Notes under the pieces: generated by a model | What the model was told of the DNA's origin: nothing | Seen by the model: the letters and a program-made list of their open reading frames with translations, nothing else | Databases searched by the model: none | Position numbers and translations under genes: made by a program | In this document: piece by piece, positions 8,847-17,855 of the stretch | How the letters are laid out: every line of letters starts with the position of its first letter | How positions within the stretch are numbered: position 1 is the stretch's first letter | Assembly: GCF_026274175.1 (NCBI RefSeq) | Contig: NZ_JAPHNL010000222.1 | Coordinates: 54,821-118,820 of the forward strand | Direction of reading: 5' to 3' | DNA: 64,000 bases | Origin: Streptomyces beihaiensis | GTDB lineage: Bacteria > Actinomycetota > Actinomycetes > Streptomycetales > Streptomycetaceae

Positions 8847-10235
8847 ATGGACGTGAACGCGGCGGTCGCCGCAGCGGCAGCGATCGCCGGAGTGTGCACC
8901 GGCGTCATCGCGATGCTGGCGTTCCGCTGGAGCGAACGCGACCAGAACCGCCCCACCCGCACCTCCCTGCACACCGACCCCGTCCTGCCGCCCGGTGTGG
9001 ACACGGTCCTGTCCGTGCTGCGCTCCTCCGCCGTCGTCCTCGACGAGGCGGACAGCGTCGTCAAGGCCAGCTCGGCCGCGTACGCGCTCGGTCTCGTACG
9101 CGGCGGGAAGCTCGCGGTCGAGCCGATGCTGCAGATGGCCCGCGATACGAGGCGCGACGGGGAGATACGGCAGGTCGAGCTCGATCTGCCGCGGCGCGGG
9201 ACCGGGCGCGGTGACGCGCTCGCCGTCTCCGCGCGCGTCGCGCCGCTCGGCTCCCGGCTCGTGCTGCTCCTCGTCGAGGACCTCACCGAGGCCCGGCGCA
9301 TCGAGGCGGTGCGCCGGGACTTCGTCGCCAATGTGAGCCACGAGCTGAAGACCCCGGTCGGGGCGCTGTCGCTGCTCTCCGAGGCCGTCATGGACGCCAG
9401 CGACGACCCCGAGGCCGTGCAGCGGTTCGCCGGGCGGATGCAGAACGAGGCGACCCGCCTGACCAGCCTCGTCCAGGAACTCATCGACCTCTCCCGGGTG
9501 CAGAACGACGACCCGCTGGAGGACGCCGAGCCGGTCCGTGTCGACGAGCTCGTCGCCGAGGCCATCGACCGCTGCCGCCAGCCCGCCGCGACGAAGCAGA
9601 TCACCATGGCGGCCGGGGGCACGGCCGACCTGAGCGTGTGGGGCAACCGCGGTCAGCTCGCCGCCGCTCTCGGCAACCTGGTCGAGAACGCGGTCAACTA
9701 CTCACCCGCGCGCACGCGCGTGGGCATAGCCGCGCGCCGGGTCAACGCGCCCGGCGGCGACCTCGTCGAGATAGCCGTCACCGACCAGGGCATCGGCATC
9801 TCCGACAAGGACAAGGAGCGCATCTTCGAGCGCTTCTACCGTGTCGACCCCGCCCGCTCCCGCGCCACCGGCGGCACCGGCCTCGGCCTGGCCATCGTCA
9901 AGCACGTGGCCGCGTCGCACGGCGGCGAGGTCACCGTGTGGAGCTCGGAGGGCCAGGGCTCCACCTTCACCCTGCGGCTGCCCGAGGCGGGCGGCACCCG
10001 CGGCCCCTCCGACGGCGCCGCGACCCAGGCCACCAGCACCGGCTCCGGTGACGTACGCGACGAAGACGACGCACACGGTCCCGGCGACCGCACAGAGCCG
10101 GCTGAGCCGACCGAGCCGATCGAGTCGGCTGAATCCGCCGATTCGGCCGAGTCGGCGGACTCAGCCGGTACAACCGCATACGCATCCGTTCCTGACGTTC
10201 CCACCGTTCCTGCCGCCCCGGAGGTCCTTCCGTGA
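8847..10235 (+). CDS. phoR: phosphate sensor histidine kinase PhoR
   Basis: Membrane-anchored sensor kinase of the PhoR/SenX3 type, 462 residues. One N-terminal TM segment (about residues 4-25) is followed by a PAS-like region. The HisKA domain has the autophosphorylated His165 in NVSHELKTPVG. The HATPase domain shows the N box (GNLVENAVNYS), G1 (DQGIGI), F box (ERFYRVD) and G2 (GGTGLGLAI). It phosphorylates PhoP under phosphate limitation. TAACCT at 8835-8840 lies 6 nt before the ATG, suggesting a leaderless mRNA. The C-terminal ~70 residues are unusual low complexity (AEPTEP, SAESADSAESADSAG). The stop overlaps the phoP GTG by 4 nt. Confidence 0.95.
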   Translation: MDVNAAVAAAAAIAGVCTGVIAMLAFRWSERDQNRPTRTSLHTDPVLPPGVDTVLSVLRSSAVVLDEADSVVKASSAAYALGLVRGGKLAVEPMLQMARDTRRDGEIRQVELDLPRRGTGRGDALAVSARVAPLGSRLVLLLVEDLTEARRIEAVRRDFVANVSHELKTPVGALSLLSEAVMDASDDPEAVQRFAGRMQNEATRLTSLVQELIDLSRVQNDDPLEDAEPVRVDELVAEAIDRCRQPAATKQITMAAGGTADLSVWGNRGQLAAALGNLVENAVNYSPARTRVGIAARRVNAPGGDLVEIAVTDQGIGISDKDKERIFERFYRVDPARSRATGGTGLGLAIVKHVAASHGGEVTVWSSEGQGSTFTLRLPEAGGTRGPSDGAATQATSTGSGDVRDEDDAHGPGDRTEPAEPTEPIESAESADSAESADSAGTTAYASVPDVPTVPAAPEVLP

Positions 10236-10912
10236 CCCGAGTGCTCGTCGTAGAGGACGAGGAGTCCTTCTCCGACGCCCTGTCCTACATGCTCCGCAAG
10301 GAAGGCTTCGAGGTGGCCATAGCGGCCACGGGGCCCGACGGCCTCGACGAGTTCGAGCGCAACGGCGCCGACCTCGTCCTGCTCGACCTGATGCTGCCCG
10401 GCCTGCCCGGCACGGAGGTCTGCCGTCAGCTGCGCGGCCGCTCGAACGTCCCGGTCATCATGGTGACCGCCAAGGACAGCGAGATCGACAAGGTCGTGGG
10501 GCTCGAAATAGGAGCCGACGACTACGTGACCAAGCCCTTCTCGTCGCGCGAGCTGGTCGCCCGCATCCGGGCCGTCCTGCGGCGGCGCGGCGAGCCGGAG
10601 GAGGTCACCCCGCAGGCGCTGGAGGCCGGTCCCGTCCGCATGGACGTCGACCGTCACGTCGTCACCGTCTCCGGGTCGAAGGTCGACCTCCCGCTCAAGG
10701 AGTTCGACCTCCTGGAGATGCTGCTGCGCAACGCCGGGCGCGTACTGACCCGTATGCAGCTCATCGACCGGGTGTGGGGCGCGGACTACGTGGGCGACAC
10801 GAAGACCCTCGACGTCCACGTCAAGCGGCTCCGCGCCAAGATCGAACCGGACCCGGGCGCTCCGCGGTACCTGGTCACGGTGCGCGGGCTCGGGTACAAG
10901 TTCGAGCCGTAG
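10232..10912 (+). CDS. phoP: phosphate response regulator PhoP
   Basis: OmpR-type response regulator, 226 residues. The receiver domain has acidic pocket residues in VVEDEE, the phosphoacceptor Asp52 (LVLLDLMLPG) and the conserved Lys in VTAKDSE. The C-terminal winged helix (about residues 130-226) ends GLGYKFEP. It binds PHO boxes to activate phosphate-scavenging genes. The GTG start overlaps the phoR stop (GTGA) and is preceded by GGAGGTCCTTCC, so the two genes are translationally coupled. Confidence 0.97.
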   Translation: MTRVLVVEDEESFSDALSYMLRKEGFEVAIAATGPDGLDEFERNGADLVLLDLMLPGLPGTEVCRQLRGRSNVPVIMVTAKDSEIDKVVGLEIGADDYVTKPFSSRELVARIRAVLRRRGEPEEVTPQALEAGPVRMDVDRHVVTVSGSKVDLPLKEFDLLEMLLRNAGRVLTRMQLIDRVWGADYVGDTKTLDVHVKRLRAKIEPDPGAPRYLVTVRGLGYKFEP

Positions 10913-10941
10913 GCCGCCCGGCCCGACGGGCCTGACGCACG

Positions 10942-10985
10942 CACGGCTGAGGGCGGCTCCTGTTCGGGAGCCGCCCTCAGCCGTG
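10942..10985. terminator. phoRP terminator
   Basis: Perfect stem of 19 bp (10942-10960 with 10967-10985) and 6-nt loop TGTTCG, just after phoP. Confidence 0.9.
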
Positions 10986-10987
10986 TC

Positions 10988-11068
10988 TGTCGTACGTGTC
11001 GTGCCCGTGGTGCCCGTCGTACGTGGCGTACGTGTCGTACGTGGCGTACGTGGCGTACGCGTGCGTCG
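10988..11068. repeat. GTACGTGGC-type tandem repeat
   Basis: Repeated 9-nt motif GTACGTGGC/GTACGTGTC in the gap between phoP and the convergent lipoprotein gene. It has no coding frame pattern. Confidence 0.75.
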
Positions 11069-11087
11069 TGCGGGCCGTGCGTCCGGG

Positions 11088-11729
11088 CTACCGCGCCGGC
11101 GAGCCCGAGACCTTGCCGGGCTTCGACGCGGAGGCCGAGGCCGAGGCCGACGCGGACGCCGAGGAGGAGGCGGAGGCGGACGAGGTCGCGGACGGCGTCG
11201 CCGTCGGTGCGGCCGGAACCTTGCTCGGGCCCCACTTGGCGAAGTAGCTCTCCGCGGGCACCACGAAGGCGCGCAGCTTCACGTCACCGGTCTTGCTGAA
11301 CGTGAACGTGATCCGCTGGGCGTTCCCGTCGAGCACGGCGGTCCGGCTGTTGGGCAGCTCGGCGACGGCGTTGCCCTTGCCGCCGATGACGACCGAACCG
11401 TGGGCCGGGACCTTGATGGTCGAGCCGCCCTTGGCGTCGGTCAGCTTCGCCGTCTTGTTGACGCCGTCGACCTTGATCGCGTCGAGGGTCTGGGCGCTGT
11501 CGCCGTTGTTGAACAGGGTCGCGATCACGACGGCCGGGCCCTTGGACGTACGGTCCGGCTGCGTGATGACGGTGGCGTTCTGGATCTTGATGTCGCCGAA
11601 CGAGGTCGCGGCGTTGTCCGGCTTCACCTGGAGCGTCTGCGCGTTGTTGCCGGCGCCGCACGCGGCGAGCGAGGCAATGGACGCGATGGCGGCGGCGGCG
11701 AGGGCGCCGCGTCGAAGGCTGCTGCTCAC
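11088..11729 (-). CDS. hypothetical exported lipoprotein with Ser/Ala tail
   Basis: A 213-residue lipoprotein. The signal peptide MSSSLRRGALAAAAIASIAS ends in the lipobox SLAAC (Cys24). The mature domain (about residues 30-170) is beta-rich, with patterns such as VVIATLFNNGDSAQTL and GSVVIGGKG, similar to copper-chaperone-like or DUF461-type extracytoplasmic domains, though no metal ligands (MxM or HxM) are evident. Residues 175-213 are a Ser/Ala repeat (SASASASASASASK) ending in basic residues. The conserved Streptomyces position is next to phoP and carD. Function is unknown. Confidence 0.85.
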   Translation of the reverse strand: MSSSLRRGALAAAAIASIASLAACGAGNNAQTLQVKPDNAATSFGDIKIQNATVITQPDRTSKGPAVVIATLFNNGDSAQTLDAIKVDGVNKTAKLTDAKGGSTIKVPAHGSVVIGGKGNAVAELPNSRTAVLDGNAQRITFTFSKTGDVKLRAFVVPAESYFAKWGPSKVPAAPTATPSATSSASASSSASASASASASASKPGKVSGSPAR

Positions 11730-12558
11730 GGCGGCGGCAACTCCTTGAACGTTGGCGGAGCAGGGTGGCTTGTAAAGCCGCCCTAAGGGATGGTCAGCGG
11801 CCTTAGGTTACCGAGCCGCCCCTGCGCCTTCGCACCCGACCCGCCTTTTGGCTCGCCTCCACCCGCCGTGCCCCCGCCTCCCCGCACCGTCCGCCCGTCG
11901 CCCGGCCGTCGCCTTGTTCCCGCCCGGCGGGAGCCGGGCTCCCCGCCCTGGCCTCCCGGCCTGTGCTCTCTGACGTGTACGCGCCCGACATTCGTCATTC
12001 ACCATTCACCGAATCCGGAGGAGAAGAGAGGAGAAAGGGGAGGAAGAGGAGAACGTCGTGACGGGAACGTGGAGACGGGAACGCGGTGACGGGAACGCGG
12101 TGACGGGAACGCGGTGACGAGAACGGGGAGGTGACGAGAACAGGGAGACGGGAACGGGAACGAGGAGACGGGAACGGGAACGAGGAGACGGGAACGGGAG
12201 ATCCGGAAACTTGGTCGACGGGCATGGTGATCACGAGCGAGAATCACGGTGATCAATTCCTGATTCGGCTCGAACGGGTCTTCAAGACCCCGAACGGAGC
12301 AGCGGAAGTTCATCGCTTCGAAGCACGCAAACCGGTACGTTTCACCCCTCGGGCGCCCCTTCCCTCGCTCGTGACGTACACGTTTCGGCTCCGTTGAAGA
12401 GCGGCTCCGACCTGCGAATTCGACCCTCCGTCGCCCCTCCGCAGCACGTTCCTGTTGCTGTTGTCAAGCCCCGAGATATGCTCTGACCTGCGAAAACGCC
12501 ATTCAGAACCCGCCGCTTCCGTGTTACCCTGGATAGCCACGGAAGGGGTACCTGTCAC
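11730..12558. other. long non-coding gap with minisatellite upstream of carD
   Basis: About 830 nt without a convincing gene. 11800-11990 is GC-rich with no family resemblance in any frame. 12057-12205 is a minisatellite (separate entry). 12224-12397 contains a 57-codon ATG frame without ribosome site or typical codon bias, judged spurious. 12400-12558 is relatively AT-rich for this genome and should hold the carD promoter. Confidence 0.6.
12057..12205. repeat. GACGGGAACG minisatellite
   Basis: Tandem units built on GACGGGAACG: at least three 14-nt units (GACGGGAACGCGGT), then GACGAGAAC variants, then two to three ~20-nt units containing GGAGACGGGAACGGGAACGA. Strand-asymmetric purine-rich tract upstream of carD. 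Confidence 0.88.
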
Positions 12559-13041
12559 ATGACGTTCAAGGTTGGCGACACCGTGGTCTATCCCCATCAC
12601 GGGGCCGCGCTGATCGAGGCCATCGAAACTCGTCAGATCAAAGGCGTGGACAAGACCTACTTGGTGCTGAAGGTCGCCCAGGGCGACCTGACAGTGCGTG
12701 TGCCAGCGGACAATGCGGAGTTCGTCGGCGTGCGTGATGTGGTCGGTCAGGACGGGCTCGACCGGGTCTTCGAGGTGCTGCGCGCGACGTACGCCGAGGA
12801 GCCCACCAACTGGTCGCGCCGTTACAAGGCAAATCTGGAGAAGCTTGCCTCCGGTGATGTCATCAAGGTCGCGGAAGTCGTCCGTGACCTGTGGCGTCGG
12901 GAGCGCGAGCGCGGACTGTCCGCGGGTGAGAAGCGCATGCTGGCCAAGGCTCGCCAGATCCTGGTGAGCGAGCTGGCGCTCGCGGAGAACACGAACGAGG
13001 ACAAGGCCGAGGCTCTGCTCGACGAGGTCCTCGCGTCCTGA
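12559..13041 (+). CDS. carD: CarD family RNA polymerase-binding regulator
   Basis: A 160-residue protein with the RNA-polymerase-interacting Tudor-like N-terminal domain ([21 protein letters not shown], residues 3-23) and the basic helical C-terminal domain with the conserved Trp-containing [13 protein letters not shown] segment that contacts promoter DNA upstream of the -10. CarD stabilises the open complex and is essential in mycobacteria. The ATG is preceded by GGAAGGGGTACCTGTCAC. It is followed by a weak hairpin and then ispD. Confidence 0.97.
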   Translation: MTFKVGDTVVYPHHGAALIEAIETRQIKGVDKTYLVLKVAQGDLTVRVPADNAEFVGVRDVVGQDGLDRVFEVLRATYAEEPTNWSRRYKANLEKLASGDVIKVAEVVRDLWRRERERGLSAGEKRMLAKARQILVSELALAENTNEDKAEALLDEVLAS

Positions 13042-13422
13042 ATCAAGCGCTTCGAGCGCCTTGAGCGCCTCGAAGTCGCGCACGGACTCCCCACGGATTC
13101 GGCCATGGATTCCTCATGGACCCCTGTGGACTCCCACGCGCATAGGACACAATGCCGTAGTGCCCGCTGACGCCCAGTGTGTCGCCGGGCGCTGCGGCAT
13201 GTTCGTACCCGGAAGATCCTCCTGTACCCGATCCGCCTGGTACCGATCCTGCCGATCTTGCTGGAGTGCCGGGCCCGGGCAGCTGACTCGACCGTGTCAC
13301 GGAAAGGGTTCGGTCAAGATGGGTGACGCGCCCGGCACCCTGTGGCCATACCCACCTCGCCCGAGCGTACAAACCTGAACGGAACCTTGAGCGGAACCTC
13401 GAAGGGAACGCTGAACGGAACG
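13042..13422. other. carD-ispD intergenic region
   Basis: About 380 nt. It starts with an imperfect hairpin at 13049-13075 (CTTCGAG arms), a possible carD terminator. No supported gene lies here. 13375-13420 repeats GAACGGAAC/GAAGGGAAC just before the chosen ispD start and is open in the ispD frame. Confidence 0.5.
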
Positions 13423-14187
13423 ATGTCTGACGAAACACGTCCCGCAGGCGACGGGGCCCGCACCGCAGCCGTGATCCCGGCCGCCGGAAGGGGCGTACGC
13501 CTCGGTCCTGGCGCCCCCAAAGCACTTCGCGCGCTGAACGGCACGCCGATGCTCGTCCACGCCGTGCGCGCCATGGCGGCCTCCCGCCACGTCTCGCTCG
13601 TCGTGGTCGTCGCACCGCCCGACGGCGAGGCCGAGGTGAAAGGGCTCCTCGCCGACCACGCGCTGCCCGACCGCACCGACCTCCTGGTCGTGCCCGGCGG
13701 TGACACCCGTCAGGAGTCCGTCAAGCGCGGCCTCGACGCGGTGCAGGCGGTGCAGGCCGATGACGGCATCGACATCGTCCTGGTCCACGACGCCGCCCGC
13801 CCCCTCGTCCCCGTCGACACGGTCGACGCGGTGATCGAGACCGTACGGGACGGCGCCCCGGCCGTCGTGCCCGCGCTGCCGCTCGCCGACACGGTCAAGG
13901 AGGTCGAGCCGCGCACCGACGGCGGGCCCGAGCCCGTCGTCGCCACCCCGCCGCGGGCCCGGCTGCGCGCGGTGCAGACCCCGCAGGGCTTCGACCGCGC
14001 CACTCTCGTACGCGCCCACGACACGGTCACCGACGACGTCACGGACGACGCGAGCATGGTCGAGCGCCTCGGCCTCCAGGTCGTCCTCGTGCCCGGCCAC
14101 GAAGAGGCTTTCAAGGTGACCCGCCCGCTCGACCTCGTCCTCGCCGAGGCCGTACTCGCCCGCAGGAGGGCCAACGATGGGTTCTGA
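13423..14187 (+). CDS. ispD: 2-C-methyl-D-erythritol 4-phosphate cytidylyltransferase
   Basis: Third step of the MEP isoprenoid pathway: MEP plus CTP gives CDP-ME. The 254-residue protein has the nucleotide-binding loop [14 protein letters not shown] near residue 15, VHDAARPLV mid-protein and the [12 protein letters not shown] segment. The start MSDETRPAG is preferred; an in-frame GTG at 13342 would add 27 residues (NLNGTLSGTSKGTLNGT) made by a short nucleotide repeat. No strong ribosome site marks either. It overlaps ispF by 11 nt, and the neighbouring MEP enzyme confirms the role. Confidence 0.94.
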   Translation: MSDETRPAGDGARTAAVIPAAGRGVRLGPGAPKALRALNGTPMLVHAVRAMAASRHVSLVVVVAPPDGEAEVKGLLADHALPDRTDLLVVPGGDTRQESVKRGLDAVQAVQADDGIDIVLVHDAARPLVPVDTVDAVIETVRDGAPAVVPALPLADTVKEVEPRTDGGPEPVVATPPRARLRAVQTPQGFDRATLVRAHDTVTDDVTDDASMVERLGLQVVLVPGHEEAFKVTRPLDLVLAEAVLARRRANDGF

Positions 14188-14701
14188 ACCGCAGGGGACT
14201 CCGCTGCCGCTGCCGCGGGTCGGCATCGGCACCGACATCCACGCCTTCGAGGAAGGGCGGGAGCTGTGGTGCGCCGGTCTCCGGTGGGAGGGCGAGGGCC
14301 CCGGCCTCGCCGGTCACTCCGACGCCGACGTCGTCGCGCACGCCGCCTGCAACGCCCTCTTCTCCGCCGCGGGCCTCGGCGACCTGGGGCAGCACTTCGG
14401 CACCGGACGCCCCGAGTGGTCCGGTGCCTCGGGCCTGACGCTGCTCGCCGAGGCCGCCCGGATCGTGCGCGCCGCCGGTTTCGTCATCGGCAACGTGGCC
14501 GTCCAGGTCGTCGGCCCCCGCCCCAAGATCGGCAAGCGCCGCGACGAGGCCCAGAAGGTGCTCTCCGAGGCGGCCGGGGCCCCGGTCACCGTTTCCGGCG
14601 CCACCACGGACGGGCTCGGGTTCCCCGGCCGCGGCGAAGGACTGATGGCGGTGGCGACGGCGTTGGTCGTGGCGCAGGATCGGGTACGCGTCCACGCGTA
14701 G
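14177..14701 (+). CDS. ispF: 2-C-methyl-D-erythritol 2,4-cyclodiphosphate synthase
   Basis: Fifth MEP-pathway enzyme, cyclising CDP-ME 2-phosphate to MEcPP with release of CMP. 174 residues, the usual size for the trimer-forming family. The zinc ligands are in GIGTDIHAF and the following SDADVVAHA segment. [16 protein letters not shown] forms the C-terminal signature. The ATG lies inside the ispD 3' end with GCAGGAGGGCC upstream, so translation is coupled. Confidence 0.97.
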   Translation: MGSEPQGTPLPLPRVGIGTDIHAFEEGRELWCAGLRWEGEGPGLAGHSDADVVAHAACNALFSAAGLGDLGQHFGTGRPEWSGASGLTLLAEAARIVRAAGFVIGNVAVQVVGPRPKIGKRRDEAQKVLSEAAGAPVTVSGATTDGLGFPGRGEGLMAVATALVVAQDRVRVHA

Positions 14702-14722
14702 TCGATTCCGAGGAGTGAGGCC

Positions 14723-15127
14723 ATGTCCGCCCAGTTGTCCGACGAGCTGAAGGCGCTGCTCGACAGCAAGGTCTTCATCGCGGTCGCCACCATCCAGCCC
14801 GACGGGAGCCCCCAGGTCTCACCGGTGTGGGTGACGCGCGACGGCGAAGACGTCCTGTTCTCCACGACCGTCGGCCGCCGCAAGGAACAGAACCTGCGGC
14901 GCGACCCGCGCGTGACCGTGCTCGTGCAGCCCGCCGACAACCCGTACTCGTACGCCGAGATCCGCGGGACGGCCGAGATCACCACGGAGGGCGGCCCGGA
15001 ACTCATCGACGAGCTGTCCCTGAAGTACACGGGGAAGAAGTACGCGGAGTTCAACGCGCGGGCGGCCGAGGACGCGCCGCGCGTCGTCGTACGGGTCCGT
15101 CCGCGCAAGGTCGTCGGAAGCATCTGA
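14723..15127 (+). CDS. PPOX-class F420/flavin-dependent enzyme
   Basis: A 134-residue split-barrel protein of the pyridoxamine-5'-phosphate-oxidase-like family ([46 protein letters not shown]). Actinobacterial members of this size commonly use F420H2 or flavin; substrate unknown. GAGGAGTGAGGCC precedes the ATG. Co-directional with ispDF (21-nt gap), so probably co-transcribed. Confidence 0.88.
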   Translation: MSAQLSDELKALLDSKVFIAVATIQPDGSPQVSPVWVTRDGEDVLFSTTVGRRKEQNLRRDPRVTVLVQPADNPYSYAEIRGTAEITTEGGPELIDELSLKYTGKKYAEFNARAAEDAPRVVVRVRPRKVVGSI

Positions 15128-15215
15128 GATCCGGGCGACCGGCACCGGCACGGCACCCGGTCGCGGGCACCCGGCCACGGGCGTCCGGCCACGGGCGATC
15201 GGTCACGGACACCCT
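15128..15215. repeat. degenerate GGCACCGG / CGGTCACGGRC repeats
   Basis: Short imperfect copies of GGCACCGGCACGGCACCCGG and GGCCACGGGCGTCC between the PPOX gene and cysS. No coding signal. Confidence 0.5.
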
Positions 15216-15260
15216 TCACGGTCACTCGCCAATACGGCACTGGCACCCCTCCGGGCCCAC

Positions 15261-15266
15261 TACCCT
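15261..15266 (+). promoter_or_regulatory. candidate -10 of a leaderless cysS transcript
   Basis: TACCCT lies 6 nt before the cysS GTG, the spacing expected when transcription starts at the first base of the start codon. The GGAGGGG between the two is too close to the GTG to act as a normal Shine-Dalgarno sequence. Confidence 0.5.
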
Positions 15267-15272
15267 GGAGGG

Positions 15273-16688
15273 GTGACTATTCGCCTGTACGACACCAGCG
15301 CCCGGCAGATCCGCGACTTCGCCCCCCTCACACCGGGCTGCGTCTCGATCTACCTGTGTGGCGCCACCGTGCAGGCCGCACCGCACATCGGGCACATCCG
15401 CTCGGGGCTCAACTTCGACATCCTGCGCCGCTGGTTCACCCACCGCGGCTACGACGTGACGTTCGTCCGGAACGTGACGGACATCGACGACAAGATCATC
15501 GCCAAGGCCGCCGAGCAGAACCGGCCCTGGTGGTCGATCGGGTACGAGAACGAGCGGGCCTTCGACGCCGCGTACACCGCGCTCGGCTGCCTCCCGCCCA
15601 CCTGCGAACCGCGCGCCACCGGCCATGTCACCGAGATGGTCGAGATGATGCGCGCTCTCATCGAGCGCGGCCACGCCTACGAGGCGGACGGGAACGTCTA
15701 CTTCGACGTCCGCTCCTTCCCCGGCTACCTGGAGCTGTCCAACCAGGACCTGGACGACCTGCGCCAGCCCTCCGGCGACGGTGAGACGGGCAAGCGCGAC
15801 CCGCGCGACTTCGCCCTGTGGAAGGCGGTCAAGCCGGGCGAGCCGAGCTGGGAGACGCCGTGGGGCCGGGGGCGCCCCGGCTGGCACCTGGAGTGCTCGG
15901 CGATGGCCCACAAGTACCTGGGCCGCGCCTTCGACATCCACGGCGGCGGCATCGACCTGATCTTCCCGCACCACGAGAACGAGATCGCCCAGTCCAAGGC
16001 GTTCGGCGACGAGTTCGCCCGCTACTGGCTGCACAACTCATGGGTCACCATGTCGGGCGAGAAGATGTCCAAGTCGCTCGGCAACAGCGTGCTCGTGAGC
16101 GAGATGGTCAAGCACTGGCGGCCCATCGTGCTCCGCTACTACCTGGGCACCCCGCACTACCGCTCCACCATCGAGTACAGCGAGGAGGCGCTGCGCGAGG
16201 CCGAGGCGGCGTTCGGCCGCATCGAGGGCTTCCTCAAGCGCGCCACCGAGCTGGCCGGTACGAGCGTGGAGCCGGCCGCCGACGTGCCCAGCGCCTTCGC
16301 CGAGGCCATGGACGACGACCTGGGCGTGCCCGGCGCGCTCGCCGTCGTGCACACCACGGTCCGGCAGGGCAACAGCGCGCTGGCCGCCGACGACAAGGAG
16401 GCCGCCGTCGCGCGCCTGGCCGAGGTGCGGGCCATGCTCGGCGTGCTCGGCCTCGACCCGTACGACGAGCAGTGGTCCGGCGACGGCGCGGGCGGCGAGG
16501 CCGGGGAGGCGCAGAGCCTGCACGGCGTCGTCGACCACCTCGTACGACTCGTCCTGGAGCAGCGCGAGTCCGCCCGCGCCCGCAAGGACTGGGCCACGGC
16601 TGACGCCCTGCGCGACCAGCTCGCCCAGTCGGGACTCGTCATCGAGGACAGCCCGCAGGGACCGCGCTGGAGCCTCGGCTCCCACTGA
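15273..16688 (+). CDS. cysS: cysteinyl-tRNA synthetase
   Basis: Class Ia aminoacyl-tRNA synthetase, 471 residues. It has zinc-site Cys in IYLCGATVQ, the HIGH motif (PHIGHIRSG), the [15 protein letters not shown] zinc segment and the KMSKS loop (GEKMSKSLG). These separate it from the mycothiol ligase MshC by length and full anticodon-binding region. The GTG start follows family alignment ([16 protein letters not shown]). Followed by a terminator and the rRNA methylase gene, a conserved actinobacterial pairing. Confidence 0.97.
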   Translation: MTIRLYDTSARQIRDFAPLTPGCVSIYLCGATVQAAPHIGHIRSGLNFDILRRWFTHRGYDVTFVRNVTDIDDKIIAKAAEQNRPWWSIGYENERAFDAAYTALGCLPPTCEPRATGHVTEMVEMMRALIERGHAYEADGNVYFDVRSFPGYLELSNQDLDDLRQPSGDGETGKRDPRDFALWKAVKPGEPSWETPWGRGRPGWHLECSAMAHKYLGRAFDIHGGGIDLIFPHHENEIAQSKAFGDEFARYWLHNSWVTMSGEKMSKSLGNSVLVSEMVKHWRPIVLRYYLGTPHYRSTIEYSEEALREAEAAFGRIEGFLKRATELAGTSVEPAADVPSAFAEAMDDDLGVPGALAVVHTTVRQGNSALAADDKEAAVARLAEVRAMLGVLGLDPYDEQWSGDGAGGEAGEAQSLHGVVDHLVRLVLEQRESARARKDWATADALRDQLAQSGLVIEDSPQGPRWSLGSH

Positions 16689-16701
16689 GCCGACCCCAGA
16701 G

Positions 16702-16727
16702 GTGCCGCCCGGCCGTCCGGGCGGCAC
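16702..16727 (+). terminator. cysS terminator or attenuator
   Basis: Perfect 11-bp stem (16702-16712 with 16717-16727) and CCGT loop, 14 nt after cysS and 66 nt before the methylase gene. Confidence 0.65.
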
Positions 16728-16792
16728 ACTGCATGACACGTACGTACACATCCATACCCGACACATCCACACCCGTAAGAGACAGGTAGGTC

Positions 16793-17734
16793 ATGGCCGC
16801 CAACAGCAACCGTCGCATGTCCGGCAAGAAGGGCGCGCAGGTCGGCAGCGGTGGCAAGCGGCGCCGCGGCCTTGAGGGCAAGGGCCCCACGCCGCCCGCC
16901 GAGATGCGCAAGGGCCACAGCAAGCAGCGGGCCGCGCAGGCCAAGGCGCGCCGCACCCAGGGCCGTCCCAGCGGCGGGCCGCGCGGCAAGGCCGCCTCCG
17001 AGATGGTCGTCGGGCGCAACCCGGTCGTCGAGGCGCTGCGCGAGGGCGTGCCCGCGACGACGCTCTACGTCCAGCAGTTCATCGACAACGACGAGCGGGT
17101 CCGCGAGGCGTTGCAGCTCGCCGGTGAGCGCGGCGGCATCCACCTCATGGAGGCGCCACGCCCCGAGCTCGACCGGATGACCAACGGCCTCAACCACCAG
17201 GGGCTCGTCCTCCAGGTCCCGCCGTACGAGTACGCGCACCCGGAGGACCTCGCCGCCGCCGCGTACGACGCGGGCGAGGACCCGCTGATCGTCGCGCTCG
17301 ACGGGGTGACCGACCCGCGCAACCTGGGCGCGGTCGTCCGTTCGGTGACGGCGTTCGGCGGGCACGGCGTGGTCGTGCCGGAGCGGCGCGCGGCCGGGAT
17401 GACGGCCGGGGCGTGGAAGACGTCGGCCGGGACCGCGGCCCGTACTCCGGTCGCGCGGGCCACGAATCTGACCCGGGCCCTGGAGGCGTACAAGAAGGCG
17501 GGCATCGCGGTCGTCGGGCTCGCGGCGGACGGCGAGCACGCCGTCGGCGACCTGGAGGCCCTTGAGGGGCCCGTGGTGATCGTCGTGGGCAGCGAGGGCA
17601 AGGGCCTGTCGCGGCTCGTCGGCGAGACGTGCGACTTCCGGGTACGGATTCCGATGCCCGGCGGCGCCGAGTCGCTGAACGCCGGTGTGGCGGCGGGTGT
17701 CGTCCTCTACGAGGCGGCGCGGCGGCGCGGCTGA
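16793..17734 (+). CDS. rlmB: TrmH/SpoU-family 23S rRNA 2'-O-methyltransferase
   Basis: SPOUT methyltransferase, 313 residues. A basic, disordered N-terminal extension of ~65 residues ([21 protein letters not shown]) precedes the substrate-binding domain ([22 protein letters not shown]). The trefoil-knot catalytic domain has motif 1 ([12 protein letters not shown]), motif 2 ([13 protein letters not shown]) and motif 3 ([21 protein letters not shown]). Most like RlmB (Gm2251), but thiostrepton-resistance paralogues share this fold. Ribosome site AGGTAGGTC. Confidence 0.92.
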   Translation: MAANSNRRMSGKKGAQVGSGGKRRRGLEGKGPTPPAEMRKGHSKQRAAQAKARRTQGRPSGGPRGKAASEMVVGRNPVVEALREGVPATTLYVQQFIDNDERVREALQLAGERGGIHLMEAPRPELDRMTNGLNHQGLVLQVPPYEYAHPEDLAAAAYDAGEDPLIVALDGVTDPRNLGAVVRSVTAFGGHGVVVPERRAAGMTAGAWKTSAGTAARTPVARATNLTRALEAYKKAGIAVVGLAADGEHAVGDLEALEGPVVIVVGSEGKGLSRLVGETCDFRVRIPMPGGAESLNAGVAAGVVLYEAARRRG

Positions 17735-17855
17735 GGGTTCCGCCCGGTGCCGAGCGGTTCCGCCCGGCCGGTCCCGGCCCCCTGAACGGCCTTGACGCGG
17801 TCCGGACATTTCGGTGGGGTCAAGGCAGTGTCCTAAACACACATCACTCGGTTAG

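Noticed and set aside
12224-12397. 57-codon ATG frame upstream of carD
   Set aside because: No ribosome site, no codon bias, immediately beside a minisatellite.
15128-15272. T-box leader for cysS
   Set aside because: No specifier stem or T-box sequence visible; the promoter appears leaderless.
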